Shown piece after piece: positions 45,081 through 53,946 of a stretch of DNA of 58,515 nucleotides. Source of the stretch: Ectopseudomonas oleovorans (GTDB lineage: Bacteria > Pseudomonadota > Gammaproteobacteria > Pseudomonadales > Pseudomonadaceae). A program made the translations under genes and the position numbers. A model generated the notes under the pieces. The model searched no databases, was not told the DNA's origin, and saw only the letters and a list, made by a program, of their open reading frames with translations. Position 1 is the first letter of the stretch, and every line of letters begins with the position of its first letter. Location of the stretch: NCBI RefSeq assembly GCF_003052605.1, contig NZ_QASO01000106.1, forward strand, positions 1-58,515, in the 5' to 3' direction.

Positions 45081-45992
45081 ATGAGCGATGCCATCCGTTT
45101 CGAAGATCAAGTAGTCATAGTTACCGGTGCTGGCGGTGGTCTGGGCCGTGCCCATGCGTTGCTGTTCGCCCGCCATGGCGCCAGGGTAGTGGTCAACGAC
45201 CTCGGTGGCAGCACCCACGGCGAGGGGGCCAACGCTTCGGCGGCAGACAAGGTAGTGGAAGAGATTCGCGCCTTCGGTGGGACCGCGGTGGCCAACCATG
45301 ACTCGGTCACCGATGGCGACAAGATCGTGCAGACGGCGCTGGATCATTTCGGCCGTATCGATGTGCTGGTCAACAATGCCGGCATTCTGCGCGACAAGAG
45401 CTTCCACAAGATGGAGGACGCTGACTGGGATCTGGTCTACAGGGTCCATGTCGAAGGCGCCTACAAGACTACTCATGCAGCCTGGCCTCATTTGCGCGAG
45501 CAGAACTTCGGCCGGGTCATCTTCACCTCGTCCACGTCTGGTATCTACGGCAACTTCGGCCAGAGCAACTACGGCATGGCCAAGCTCGGCCTTTACGGGC
45601 TGACGCGCACCCTGGCCATCGAAGGGCGCAAGAACAACATCCTGGTCAACGCCATTGCCCCGACCGGTGCCACGCGCATGACCGAAGGATTGATCCCGCC
45701 GCAGGTGTTCGAACAGCTCAAGCCCGAACTGGTCAGCCCGCTGGTGGTGTACCTCGGCAGCGCCGCCTGTCAGGACACCGGCGGCCTGTACGAAGTCGGC
45801 GGTGGCTGGGTGGGCAAGGTGCGCTGGGAGCGCAGCCTGGGCGCGGGCTTCGATCCCAAGGCCGGTTTCAGTCCCGAGGATGTCGCGGCGCAGTGGCAAC
45901 GTATCTGCGATTTCGAGGGTGCTGCGCACCCGGCCGACAACGTCGAGGCGCTCAAGGAAATGATGGCGAACCTGCAGAAGTACGCGCTCTAG
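45081..45992 (+). CDS. SDR-family 3-hydroxyacyl-CoA dehydrogenase-like protein
   Basis: A 303-residue SDR similar to the dehydrogenase part of peroxisomal multifunctional enzyme 2: VTGAGGGLGRAHALLFARHGARVVVNDLGGS, NNAGILRDKSFHKM, YGMAKLGLYGLTRTLAIEG. Probably oxidises 3-hydroxyacyl-CoA. AGGAG precedes ATG 45081. No enoyl-CoA hydratase gene is adjacent. Confidence 0.85.
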   Translation: MSDAIRFEDQVVIVTGAGGGLGRAHALLFARHGARVVVNDLGGSTHGEGANASAADKVVEEIRAFGGTAVANHDSVTDGDKIVQTALDHFGRIDVLVNNAGILRDKSFHKMEDADWDLVYRVHVEGAYKTTHAAWPHLREQNFGRVIFTSSTSGIYGNFGQSNYGMAKLGLYGLTRTLAIEGRKNNILVNAIAPTGATRMTEGLIPPQVFEQLKPELVSPLVVYLGSAACQDTGGLYEVGGGWVGKVRWERSLGAGFDPKAGFSPEDVAAQWQRICDFEGAAHPADNVEALKEMMANLQKYAL

Positions 45993-46089
45993 ACCACATG
46001 CGAGCGCTGAAAGGCCGGTAGCGATCAGGCAACGCGGTGTTTCGTGGTCCGGCTCCGGGGCGAGGCTTGGCCAGGCCATGCAGCTCTGG

Positions 46090-46115
46090 TTCGCGGCGGG
46101 GCGCCGCTCCTACAC
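46090..46115. repeat. REP-like element
   Basis: TTCGCGGCGGGGCGCCGCTCC then TACA is the reverse of the common Pseudomonas REP core GTAGGAGCGGC...GCCGCGAA. It lies in the 233-bp gap before the DJ-1/PfpI gene. Confidence 0.7.
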
Positions 46116-46225
46116 AGTCGGTATATCGACGCTTGGCTTTTTGTTGAGTAGTACTCGGCTGTTACCTGTCGGAAGAAATAGGGGCGAATAATGGCGTTCC
46201 TTCCACCTACCTTCAGGAGACGATC

Positions 46226-46807
46226 ATGGCTGCCAAGAAGATTCTCATGCTGGTCGGCGACTACGCCGAGGACTACGAAACCATGGTGCCGTTCCAGGCG
46301 CTGCAGATGGTTGGCCATACCGTGCATGCGGTCTGCCCGGACAAGGTGACCGGGCAGACGGTACGCACCGCCATCCACGATTTCGAGGGCGACCAGACCT
46401 ACAGCGAAAAGCCCGGCCACAACTTCGCCCTCAACTATGACTTCGCCAAGGTGCGTGCCGAAGATTACGACGCTCTGGTCATTCCCGGTGGCCGTGCTCC
46501 TGAATACTTGCGCCTGAATGCCGATGTCATTGCTCTGGTGAAGGCCTTCACCAAGGCCGACAAGCCCATCGCTGCCGTCTGCCACGGTGCCCAGTTGCTG
46601 GCGGCAGCAGGGGTGCTGGAGGGACGTGAGTGCAGCGCCTATCCTGCTTGTGCGCCGGAAGTGGCGTTGGCCGGCGGCAAGTACGTGGAAATCCCGGTGG
46701 ACCAGGCGCACGTGCAGGGTAAGCTGGTCACCGCGCCGGCCTGGCCTGCGCATCCGGCTTGGCTGGCGGCGTTTCTCAAGGTGCTGGGGACTGAAATCCG
46801 CTTGTGA
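46226..46807 (+). CDS. DJ-1/PfpI-family protein
   Basis: A 193-residue class I amidotransferase-like protein: [37 protein letters not shown] and the nucleophile elbow [14 protein letters not shown]. Members act as glyoxalase III/deglycase or chaperone; which applies here is not clear. AGGAG precedes the ATG. Confidence 0.88.
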   Translation: MAAKKILMLVGDYAEDYETMVPFQALQMVGHTVHAVCPDKVTGQTVRTAIHDFEGDQTYSEKPGHNFALNYDFAKVRAEDYDALVIPGGRAPEYLRLNADVIALVKAFTKADKPIAAVCHGAQLLAAAGVLEGRECSAYPACAPEVALAGGKYVEIPVDQAHVQGKLVTAPAWPAHPAWLAAFLKVLGTEIRL

Positions 46808-46816
46808 GCAGCCGGA

Positions 46817-46835
46817 GCCCGGATGCAATCCGGGC
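46817..46835 (+). terminator. GCCCGGATGCAATCCGGGC hairpin
   Basis: 8-bp perfect stem with a 3-base loop, 10 bp after the PfpI gene. Also a recurrent intergenic palindrome type (partial copy at 250-266). Probable terminator or repeat. Confidence 0.5.
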
Positions 46836-46890
46836 GCATCATCGCCGGCATTCACGCACTGACTGCACCGGGCTATGGCGCGGGCAAGAC

Positions 46891-46943
46891 GTAGGGCGGG
46901 TGCAACCCGCCAGTCCATACGTGGCGGGTTGCACCCGCCCTAC
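46891..46943. repeat. Perfect 22-bp inverted repeat with 9-bp loop
   Basis: Left arm begins GTAGGGCGGGTGCAACCCGC; the right arm is its exact complement (46922-46943). It ends 19 bp before the RHH gene, so its transcript would fold just upstream of that ribosome binding site. Confidence 0.85.
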
Positions 46944-46961
46944 CTTTCAGGAGCACGACCG

Positions 46962-47264
46962 ATGTGCGAACTCTATGTGAAGGCCGATCCGATTCTCTAC
47001 GAGTCGCGCTCACGCTCGTTGCGTATCCGCGGCGTGGTTACCACGCTGCGCCTGGAAAATCAGTTCTGGGACATCCTGCGTGAAATCGCCGAAGTCGATG
47101 GCATGACCACCAACCAGCTAATCGCCAAGCTGCATGACGAAGTCATGGATTTTCGCGGCGAAGTGGTCAATTTCGCCTCGTTCCTGCGTGTCAGCTGCAC
47201 CCGCTACCTGGCACAGAAGGCCGGGCGTCAGGTGCCGCTGAGAGTGGTTGGGGCCAGCGGCTGA
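46962..47264 (+). CDS. Ribbon-helix-helix domain protein
   Basis: A 100-residue protein: SLRIRGVVTTLRLENQFWDILREIAEVDGMTTNQLIAKLHDE is the RHH_4 (PF13467-like) DNA-binding fold, basic and dimeric. AGGAG precedes ATG 46962. A probable repressor; target unknown. Its stop is 1 bp from the stop of a convergent 32-codon gene. Confidence 0.82.
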   Translation: MCELYVKADPILYESRSRSLRIRGVVTTLRLENQFWDILREIAEVDGMTTNQLIAKLHDEVMDFRGEVVNFASFLRVSCTRYLAQKAGRQVPLRVVGASG

Positions 47265-47265
47265 A

Positions 47266-47364
47266 TCACTGGTACATCCAGAAGTTCGGGTGTTCCTGCA
47301 CGTTCGCGGTGGCCGGCTGCTGGCTCGGTTGGGATTGCTGGAAGAAACGTTTGATCAGGCTCAT
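47266..47364 (-). CDS. 32-residue small protein
   Basis: Starts MSLIKRFFQQ, has a Gln/Pro/Ala-rich middle and ends NFWMYQ. AGGAG lies 9 nt before ATG 47364 and codon use is Pseudomonas-like. The amphipathic basic start (SLIKRFFQQ) could bind a membrane. Convergent with the RHH gene. Family unknown to me. Confidence 0.6.
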   Translation of the reverse strand: MSLIKRFFQQSQPSQQPATANVQEHPNFWMYQ

Positions 47365-47494
47365 GCGAAGTTACTCCTGTAGCGGCTGTTGAACAGGCGT
47401 GCATGATTGGATAAACGCTTCGATTGATGAAACGGATTGTCTCTATCTTGATGATTGGGTATGGCTATAAATGATCATTGAGGCTCGCGATCAC

Positions 47495-48982
47495 TCAAGC
47501 AAGGCTGCCGGGACGTCGGGGTAAGCGCACGCTGACCCGCAGGCCGCCGAGCGGCGACTCATCAAGGGCGATACTGCCCTGATGCAATTCAACGACGCGG
47601 CGCACGATGGACAAGCCCAGCCCGGCGCCCTGGCCCTCACCAACGCGGAAGAAGCGCTCGAACAAGCGCTCGCGCAATTCCACCGGGACTCCTGGGCCAC
47701 TGTCGAGCACTTGCAGCACCAGTTCTTGCGGTGTGGCCTGGAGTTGCACCTGAATGCAGCCGCCTGCCGGGGTGTATTGCACGGCATTGCTCACCAGGTT
47801 CTGCAACAGGATACCCAGGCTGGGGGCATCCGCCGGCAGGTGGTAGTCGCCTGGTTCCTCAGCGTCGAGAATCAGCTCCTGGCCGCGATTGAGCGCCAGT
47901 GGTGTCAGTTCGGCCAACTCGCCACGCAGGAAGGCCAGCAGGTCGAGGTGGTCCATGTTCAGGCGGATGCTGTTGGGATCGAGGCGTGCCAGCGTCAGCA
48001 GTTGCGCGACTACGCGGGTCGCGCGGTCGACACCGCTGCCCAATTGCCTCAGCGCCTCTTCACGGTCGCCGGCATCCGGTGCTTCCAGTGCGTTCTGCGC
48101 ATGAATGCGCAGCACCGCCAGCGGCGTACGCAGCTCGTGGGCGGCATCGGCGATGAAGCGCTTTTCCTGTTCCAGCAACTGGTTGACCTGCATCAGCAGG
48201 CGATTGAGCGCGGCGGCCATCGGCTCCAGTTCGTTGGGCAGGGGCGGAAAGACCAGCGGCGCCAGGTTGTCCGGGGCGCGGCCGCGGATGGCATCGGCCA
48301 TGCGCTTGAGCGGATACAGGCCCCAACCCACGGTCAGCCACAACAGCAGACCGACGATGGGCAGACCGATCAGCAGCGGTTGCAGGCTGCGTCGGGCGAT
48401 CTTGCCGATCAACTCGCCGCGTACGTCCTCGCGCTCGCCCGCCAGTACCCAGTGGTAGTCGCGGCTGTCATGCAGGACGAACACCCGCCAGTTGTGCTCG
48501 CCGATGGTCAGGTTGTGGTAACCGATCAGGTAGCGAGCCAGCTGCGCCAGGCGTTCGCGCATCGGTTGGTCATCATTGGGCAGAGCCAGGCCAAGCTGCT
48601 GGATCATGTCGTTGAGCAGGCCGGGTGGCGCGCTGGCAGACTGGAACAGTAGCTCGCCATCGTCGTCGAGCATCTGGAAGGCCAGCTTGCCTTCGTATTC
48701 GTGCCCGAACAGGTTCTCCGGATTGCGCGAGCTGTGCAGCAGCAGGGCTTCATCGAGCACTGCCTGCATCTCACGGCGCTCGGTCTCGCTGAGGTCGTGG
48801 CGTACCAGGCCCATGAGCAGGCGGGCGGTCTGCGCCAGCTGCGCATCGAACAGCTCGCGTACTTCATGCACCGAGTCGTTGTAGATCTTGTGGCTGATTA
48901 ACCCGAAGCTGGCCGCTACCAGCAGTAGCAGCAAGGCGAGCAGACGAGTGCGGATGGAGCCGAAGGTTTTCAGCAACCTCAT
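47495..48982 (-). CDS. Sensor histidine kinase (QseC/PmrB-like)
   Basis: A 495-residue kinase: helix 1 (LLALLLLLVAASFGLI), a periplasmic domain of about 155 residues, helix 2 (LLIGLPIVGLLLWLTVGWGLYPL), HAMP-like linker, phospho-His in DAAHELRTPLAVLRIHAQNAL, and HATPase (NLVSNAVQYTPAGG, GAGLGLSIVRRVVELHQG). Last gene of a seven-gene minus-strand operon and coupled to its regulator by 4 bp. The signal is unknown; acidic residues in the periplasmic part could bind cations as in PmrB. Confidence 0.9.
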   Translation of the reverse strand: MRLLKTFGSIRTRLLALLLLLVAASFGLISHKIYNDSVHEVRELFDAQLAQTARLLMGLVRHDLSETERREMQAVLDEALLLHSSRNPENLFGHEYEGKLAFQMLDDDGELLFQSASAPPGLLNDMIQQLGLALPNDDQPMRERLAQLARYLIGYHNLTIGEHNWRVFVLHDSRDYHWVLAGEREDVRGELIGKIARRSLQPLLIGLPIVGLLLWLTVGWGLYPLKRMADAIRGRAPDNLAPLVFPPLPNELEPMAAALNRLLMQVNQLLEQEKRFIADAAHELRTPLAVLRIHAQNALEAPDAGDREEALRQLGSGVDRATRVVAQLLTLARLDPNSIRLNMDHLDLLAFLRGELAELTPLALNRGQELILDAEEPGDYHLPADAPSLGILLQNLVSNAVQYTPAGGCIQVQLQATPQELVLQVLDSGPGVPVELRERLFERFFRVGEGQGAGLGLSIVRRVVELHQGSIALDESPLGGLRVSVRLPRRPGSLA

Positions 48983-49635
48983 TTGTCCACCAGATAACCG
49001 ACGCCGCGTACCGTGCGGATCAGTTCCGGGAAGAATTTCTTGCGCAGGTGGTGCACGTGCACTTCCAGGGCGTTGCTTTCCACTTCCTCATCCCAGCCGT
49101 ACAGCGCCTGTTGCAGCTTGTCGCGAGTCAGTACGCGGCCGGGCTGGATCAGCAACTCGTGCAGCAAGAGGAATTCCTTGCGTGGCAGGTTGATGGTCTG
49201 GCCCTGGTATTCGACCACCTGGCTGGCCGGGTCGAGGCTGATACCGCGGTACTCCAGCGCCGGTTGCGGTCGTTGGAAACTACGCCGCAGCAGCGCACGC
49301 AGACGTGCCTTGAGCTCGGCGACGTCGAAAGGTTTGATCAGGTAGTCGTCGGCACCGGCATCGAGCCCGGCGATGCGGTCGCTGGTGGCATCACGCGCGG
49401 TCAGTATCAGCACCGGCACCGGGTTGGCGTTGGCGCGCAGGTGCTTGAGCACCTGCAGGCCGTCCATGCGCGGCAGGCCGAGGTCAAGAATGGCCAGCTC
49501 GAAACTCTCGTGGCTCAGCGCATGCAGCGCGCTGGCGCCGTCCTGCAGCCAGTCCACGGTGTAGCCTTCGGGTTTCAGCGCGGTGCGAATGCCTTCGCCC
49601 AGGGCCTGATCGTCTTCGACGAGAAGAATGCGCAT
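48979..49635 (-). CDS. OmpR-family response regulator (QseB/PmrA-like)
   Basis: A 218-residue regulator: LLVEDDQALGEGIRTAL, phospho-Asp in LAILDLGLPRMDGLQVL, and a winged-helix C terminus (LPRKEFLLLHELLIQPGRVLTRDKL, VHVHHLRKKFFPELIRTVRGVGYLV). It probably binds the PmrA-like box 53947-53963 ahead of the first gene of its own operon. Confidence 0.92.
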   Translation of the reverse strand: MRILLVEDDQALGEGIRTALKPEGYTVDWLQDGASALHALSHESFELAILDLGLPRMDGLQVLKHLRANANPVPVLILTARDATSDRIAGLDAGADDYLIKPFDVAELKARLRALLRRSFQRPQPALEYRGISLDPASQVVEYQGQTINLPRKEFLLLHELLIQPGRVLTRDKLQQALYGWDEEVESNALEVHVHHLRKKFFPELIRTVRGVGYLVDK

Positions 49636-49662
49636 GGCAACTCCTGTAGGGATGCGTCCGAG

Positions 49663-50313
49663 TTACTGGAGTTTACTCTCGACTTGCTGCAAAAGCGCCG
49701 TGGCTTCTGCGCGGCGACCGTTGTCAGCCAGTTCGCGGCCAGGACGATCCTTGGCTGCCAGGGCTTTCTCCAGGGCGGCGCGGGCCTCCTCGTAGCGTTT
49801 CTGCCGCTGCAGGAAGTCGCCATAGAAGTAATTCGGGTCGAGGCCGTCCGGGTTGATGGCCAGGGCCTGGGTAAGCATCTTCTCGGCCTTCTCGTCATCG
49901 CCGAAGCCGATCGGCCAACCCGGAACCTGGTAGTACAGGCTACCGAGGCTGGTGTAGGCCGAGCCGGCCAGGGCTTGCGGATCGATGGCCAGGGCCTGTT
50001 CCAGGCTGGCCTTGGCTTCCTTGACCAGGCCCAGGGCGCCAAGACCGCCCTTGGCGCCGGCCTCGGTGCTGAGGATGATGCCGCGCCAGATCAGTAGCTC
50101 CGGTGCCTTGGGCTCGCTGGCTAGCGCGGCGTCGGCCTGCGTGACGAGCTTGGCGAAGGCCTCTTCACGCTGCTTCTCCGGCGTCTGGTAGTTGATCTCT
50201 GCCCAGCGTGTTTGCAACTGATGCAACTGAGCCTGACCGTTGTCACTGAGGGCGAAGGCGGGCAGGGCGGTGAAGCCGAGGGCGGCGATGATCAGGGTGC
50301 GAAATGCGTTCAC
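49663..50313 (-). CDS. Periplasmic TPR protein
   Basis: A 216-residue protein with a signal peptide (LIIAALGFTALPAFA) and several TPR-like helices (ASLEQALAIDPQALAGSAYTSLGSLYY, EKMLTQALAINPDGLDPNYFYGDFLQRQKRYEEARAALEKAL). Probably a periplasmic scaffold. It lies 11 bp from the SDR gene and 27 bp from the regulator gene in the same operon. Confidence 0.85.
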   Translation of the reverse strand: MNAFRTLIIAALGFTALPAFALSDNGQAQLHQLQTRWAEINYQTPEKQREEAFAKLVTQADAALASEPKAPELLIWRGIILSTEAGAKGGLGALGLVKEAKASLEQALAIDPQALAGSAYTSLGSLYYQVPGWPIGFGDDEKAEKMLTQALAINPDGLDPNYFYGDFLQRQKRYEEARAALEKALAAKDRPGRELADNGRRAEATALLQQVESKLQ

Positions 50314-50324
50314 GGGAAATCTCC

Positions 50325-51116
50325 TCAGTGCTTGTGACGGGCAAAGCGTTGAATGATCGGCAACTGCTTGCGCAGGGCCTGGTCGACCACGCGTGGCAGC
50401 AGACCGTTGAGGCGCACGAACAGGCGTTCCGGCCAGCCCAGGTGACGTTCCTCCTGCTCGCGGCGGATGGTGTCGAGCAGTTCCTCGGCCACCTGCGCGG
50501 GGTCGTCCATGGCCACGCCAAGCTCATCGTTCATCGCCACCACGCTAGGGGCGTTCATCGACGTGCGGGTGGCGCGCGGTGCGAAGTAGAGGACGCGTAC
50601 GTGAGTGTCGGCCAGTTCGCGGCGCAGGGCCTCGGAGAAGCCGCGCACGGCGAACTTGCTGGCACAGTAGGCGGCAAAGCCGGGGTAGCCGATGGCGCCG
50701 AAGGTGGAGCCGACGTTGATCACCAGGGCACGCCGTTGCGCGCGCAGCAATGGCAGCAGGCGTTGGGTCAGTTGCAGCGTGGCGGTGACGTTGAGGCCGA
50801 TCAGCTCGGCGATCTGCTGCTCGTCCTGCTGGTCGAGCAGACCGAAACGGTTGACCCCTGCGGCGTTGATCAGGCAATTGAACCCGCCGAAGTTCTGCGC
50901 CGCGGCGAGCAGTGCATCACGGCCGCTGCGGGTGGCGATGTCGGCCTGCACCAGCTGCACGTTCTGCGGGAAGCGTTGCAGCAGCGGTTGCAGAGGTTCC
51001 AGGCGACGGCCCACCAGCAGCAGATGGGCACCCTCGCTGGCCAGACGTTGGGCCAAGGCCAGGCCGATGCCACCACTGGCACCGGTGAGCAGGGCACGGC
51101 AATCCGTCGGTTGCAT
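50325..51116 (-). CDS. SDR-family oxidoreductase
   Basis: A 263-residue SDR: ALLTGASGGIGLALAQRLA, INAAGVNRFG, and active-site YCASKFAVRGFSEALRRELA. A C-terminal extension (HLGWPERLFVRLNGLLPRVVDQAL) is typical of membrane-lipid-acting SDRs. ATG 51116 is 4 bp from the stop of the preceding gene. Fourth gene of the operon; it probably reduces an acyl-derived carbonyl. Confidence 0.85.
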   Translation of the reverse strand: MQPTDCRALLTGASGGIGLALAQRLASEGAHLLLVGRRLEPLQPLLQRFPQNVQLVQADIATRSGRDALLAAAQNFGGFNCLINAAGVNRFGLLDQQDEQQIAELIGLNVTATLQLTQRLLPLLRAQRRALVINVGSTFGAIGYPGFAAYCASKFAVRGFSEALRRELADTHVRVLYFAPRATRTSMNAPSVVAMNDELGVAMDDPAQVAEELLDTIRREQEERHLGWPERLFVRLNGLLPRVVDQALRKQLPIIQRFARHKH

Positions 51117-51120
51117 GACC

Positions 51121-51780
51121 TTACTCCTCGCTCGACAGCGGCAGGCTGCGGAACATGTCGCCGTACAGGCGGTAGACGACCTTGGCGGTGTGCACCACGG
51201 CGGCCTTGTCATCGTCGTTGTCCAGTTGGTTCATCAGCTTCTTGAAGAACTCGATGTGCTCCAGGTCCAGGCTGCCGTGGGAGTTGAGGTAGCTGAAGGC
51301 CTTGTTCGGCAACTGCAGCTTGTCCTGGATGATGCCGGCGGCCTGGGTGGCCAGGGCGATGCTGGTGCCTTCGAGCACGTTGACCATGCCGAAGAAACTC
51401 ACCGGATTGTGCCGGGCGATGCGGTCGTAGACGTAGGCCACCATCAACTCGGTCGGCAGCTGTGGGGTGCCATGGCGCACCGCTTCTTTATCGGCACCAC
51501 AGGCGGCGATGTCGTTGAGGATCCACTCCTGGTGGCCGGTTTCCTCCTCGATGTACTCGGCGATGGCCTCGCGCAACCATTCCAGGCGTTCCGGCAGGCG
51601 CGCACCGCAGGCCATCAACAGCGGCACGGTGTGCTTGACGTGGTGGTAGGCCTCGGTAAGGAAGGCGATGTAGCTGCGCAGGGCGACCTGGCCGGTCATG
51701 GCCTGATGGATGATCGGTGCGCCGAGCAGGTAGTCGCGCTCGGCTTGGGTCTGGGCCAGCAGGGATTCATAGAAGCTCAT
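51121..51780 (-). CDS. Heme-oxygenase-fold (TenA/HDO-like) protein
   Basis: A 219-residue all-helical protein with candidate metal ligands Glu43, His46/47 and His50 (TEAYHHVKH), Glu78-80 and His83 (EEETGHQEW), and a late Asp/His pair in SLDLEHIEFF. This pattern fits the heme-oxygenase-like diiron oxidase group (relatives of UndA, CADD), which activate O2, more than thiaminase TenA. It overlaps the AMP-ligase gene by 4 bp. Confidence 0.75.
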   Translation of the reverse strand: MSFYESLLAQTQAERDYLLGAPIIHQAMTGQVALRSYIAFLTEAYHHVKHTVPLLMACGARLPERLEWLREAIAEYIEEETGHQEWILNDIAACGADKEAVRHGTPQLPTELMVAYVYDRIARHNPVSFFGMVNVLEGTSIALATQAAGIIQDKLQLPNKAFSYLNSHGSLDLEHIEFFKKLMNQLDNDDDKAAVVHTAKVVYRLYGDMFRSLPLSSEE

Positions 51781-53225
51781 GCGTGTACTCCTTCTGCCAC
51801 CAGGTCATGGATGGCGCTTTGGTAATGGTTGAACAGGGCAGCGCGGCGCAGGCGGCCATTGGCTGTAGCCAGGTCATTGCTCGCGCTGAAAGAGGCATCG
51901 GCGCGCAACCAGTGGTGCACGCGGGCGTAGTCCGGCAGGCCGTGATTGACGGCGTCCACGGCTTTCTGCAACTGCGCATCGGGGGTGTTGGCGAAGCGCG
52001 GCACCAGCACCGCGACGTTGGCTGGCAGCGCCTCGCCGTGCAGCCAGGCCTGGGCGATGGGCAGCTGTTGCACCAGCTCGGACTCGACCCATTCCGGGTT
52101 GACGTTGCGCCCGAAGGCGGTGATGAACTGATGTTTCTTGCGCCCGTGCAGCACCAGAAAACCGTGCTCGAAATGACCGAGATCGCCGGTGCCCAACCAT
52201 TCGCCTTGCGGCGCCGGCTCACCGAGGTAGCCAAGCATGCGGGCGCCCTTGACCAGCACTTCGCCGTCAGTTGCCAGGCTCACCTGCAGGTGGCCAAGCG
52301 GCTGGCCGGTGCTGCCGATGCGGCGCTGTTCGGGCGTGTTCAGGCAGACAACCGAGGCGCACTCGGACAGCCCGTAACCCTCGAAGATCGGCAGGCCCAG
52401 CGCGTCGGCACGCTGTAGTAACTGCGTAGAAACGCGGCCGCCGCCGACGGCGACGAAACGCAGCGAAGTCGGCAGTGGCAATTTGCGCTCGCCTGCGCTG
52501 ACCAGCGCCAGCAGCAGTTGCGGCAACAGGATCAGACTGTGCGGTTGAGCGGCGTGCAGCGCCTGGAGAAAGCGCGCCAGGTCGAAGCCACTGGCACCGG
52601 TCAGGCCGATCTGGGCCATGGGCATCAGTTCGATCCGGGCGCCGGCCAGCAGCGGCGCGTAGACCCCAGCGATGTTCTCCAGCAGGGTCGCCAGCGGCAG
52701 GATGCACAGGTGCCGCTGCACCTCGCGGCTGGCGCTGGCCTTGATCAGGCTGTCGGCCACCGCCAGTTGCGTGTCCAGATCCAGGCACACGCCCTTGGGT
52801 TGGCCGGTGGTGCCGGAGGTATAGGTGATCTTGCAGGTGTTCTGGTGCAGCGCCGCAGGTTGCGCCACCGAACGGCGATGGATATCGGCCTCCACGGTCG
52901 CGAAGCCAGGTGCGCGTGTGCCGATCAGGCAGTCGATGCCGGCACTGTCGAGCACATGACGCTGCTGGTCGGCGGAGAAGAATGCTGGAACCGGTACGCA
53001 GACCAGGCCGGCGTGCAGCACAGCCAGGTCCCACAGCACCCAGTCGATACCGTTGTCCAGGGCCAGCGCCACGCGGTGGGCGCCGAGGGCGCGCAGGTGC
53101 CTGCCGCGCGCGGCGACCGCGCCGAGCATTTCGGCATAGGTCAGGGTACGTTCGCCTTCGGCCAGGGCGATGTGCGTACCGAACTCGCCGAGGCGGGTGA
53201 AGAAGGATTCAGCTGCAGACCACAT
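51777..53225 (-). CDS. AMP-dependent synthetase/ligase
   Basis: A 482-residue ANL-family enzyme: P-loop TYTSGTTGQPKG, YGLSECASV and GTGDLGHFEHGFLVLHGRKK. The C-terminal A10 motif reads NGRLRR: the usual catalytic lysine is replaced by Arg. It should activate a fatty or aryl acid, but the substitution may alter the adenylation step. ATG 53225 overlaps the previous gene by 17 bp. Substrate unknown. Confidence 0.85.
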   Translation of the reverse strand: MWSAAESFFTRLGEFGTHIALAEGERTLTYAEMLGAVAARGRHLRALGAHRVALALDNGIDWVLWDLAVLHAGLVCVPVPAFFSADQQRHVLDSAGIDCLIGTRAPGFATVEADIHRRSVAQPAALHQNTCKITYTSGTTGQPKGVCLDLDTQLAVADSLIKASASREVQRHLCILPLATLLENIAGVYAPLLAGARIELMPMAQIGLTGASGFDLARFLQALHAAQPHSLILLPQLLLALVSAGERKLPLPTSLRFVAVGGGRVSTQLLQRADALGLPIFEGYGLSECASVVCLNTPEQRRIGSTGQPLGHLQVSLATDGEVLVKGARMLGYLGEPAPQGEWLGTGDLGHFEHGFLVLHGRKKHQFITAFGRNVNPEWVESELVQQLPIAQAWLHGEALPANVAVLVPRFANTPDAQLQKAVDAVNHGLPDYARVHHWLRADASFSASNDLATANGRLRRAALFNHYQSAIHDLVAEGVHA

Positions 53226-53898
53226 GGGGCATGTCCTCCAGGGCATAGAGTGGTTGGTGACCGAGACGGGGGTAGGCGCCCAGTTGCAGCAGACGCTGAT
53301 GGCCGCCATGGATGTCGCCGGCCATGACCAGCGGGCGGCTGTCGTAGTAACTGCCCCAGTCGGCCAGCTCTTCGCCCATGCGGGTCGGGTCTGCCTCGCC
53401 GAGGGCGATGGGGGTCAGGCCCAGGCGCTGGAAGCTGTTGAGCAGCGTCGGCGTACCGGTGAAGGTGACCCAGCGAAAACCCAGGGCTACCAGCAAGTCG
53501 GTCAGCGCAACGATCAGCAGACGCGCCGCGCCGGGGCTGTCAGCGGCCAGGTTGCCGACTTCCACCACCTCGCCACGACCGGGTTCGACATGACCCAGGC
53601 GGGCGCCGATAGCGGTTTCGATCGGCTCGTTCAGGTAGCGCTCGAGAAACAGCGCCCCGCTATTGCCACCGCGCACGCCCACCGCACCGAGCAGTTGCCC
53701 GGCCTGGTTTTCCAGGCCGAACAGGCAGGGCATGAAGTGGCGTATGCGAGCGCCGTGCTGCAACTCGAAGCGCTGGCGGATGAACTGCTCCAGCATTTCG
53801 CGCCGCGCGCTGCCAGGGGAAGCCAGGTGGAGTTCGTAACTATCGCCGCGCCCGATACGAGCAACGGGACGATCATGATGCGCCCAGGGTAGTTCCAT
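53209..53898 (-). CDS. Thermostable-hemolysin-family protein (GNAT-like fold)
   Basis: A 229-residue T_hemolysin (PF12261-like) protein: RREMLEQFIRQRFELQHGARIRHFMPCLFGLE, RYLNEPIE, and VVEVGNLAADSPGAARLLIVALTDLL. The family resembles acyl-homoserine-lactone synthases and N-acyltransferases more than pore formers, so acyl transfer is the better guess. First gene of the seven-gene operon, 49 bp downstream of a PmrA-like box. Confidence 0.85.
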   Translation of the reverse strand: MELPWAHHDRPVARIGRGDSYELHLASPGSARREMLEQFIRQRFELQHGARIRHFMPCLFGLENQAGQLLGAVGVRGGNSGALFLERYLNEPIETAIGARLGHVEPGRGEVVEVGNLAADSPGAARLLIVALTDLLVALGFRWVTFTGTPTLLNSFQRLGLTPIALGEADPTRMGEELADWGSYYDSRPLVMAGDIHGGHQRLLQLGAYPRLGHQPLYALEDMPHVVCS

Positions 53899-53946
53899 GC
53901 TCGGAACCTCGGTGATGAACCTGGGGCCAATTGTGTGAGTGGTTGG

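Noticed and set aside
53209..53898. Hemolysin toxin
   Set aside because: Family name only; no signal peptide or membrane-inserting segment, and the operon context is enzymatic.
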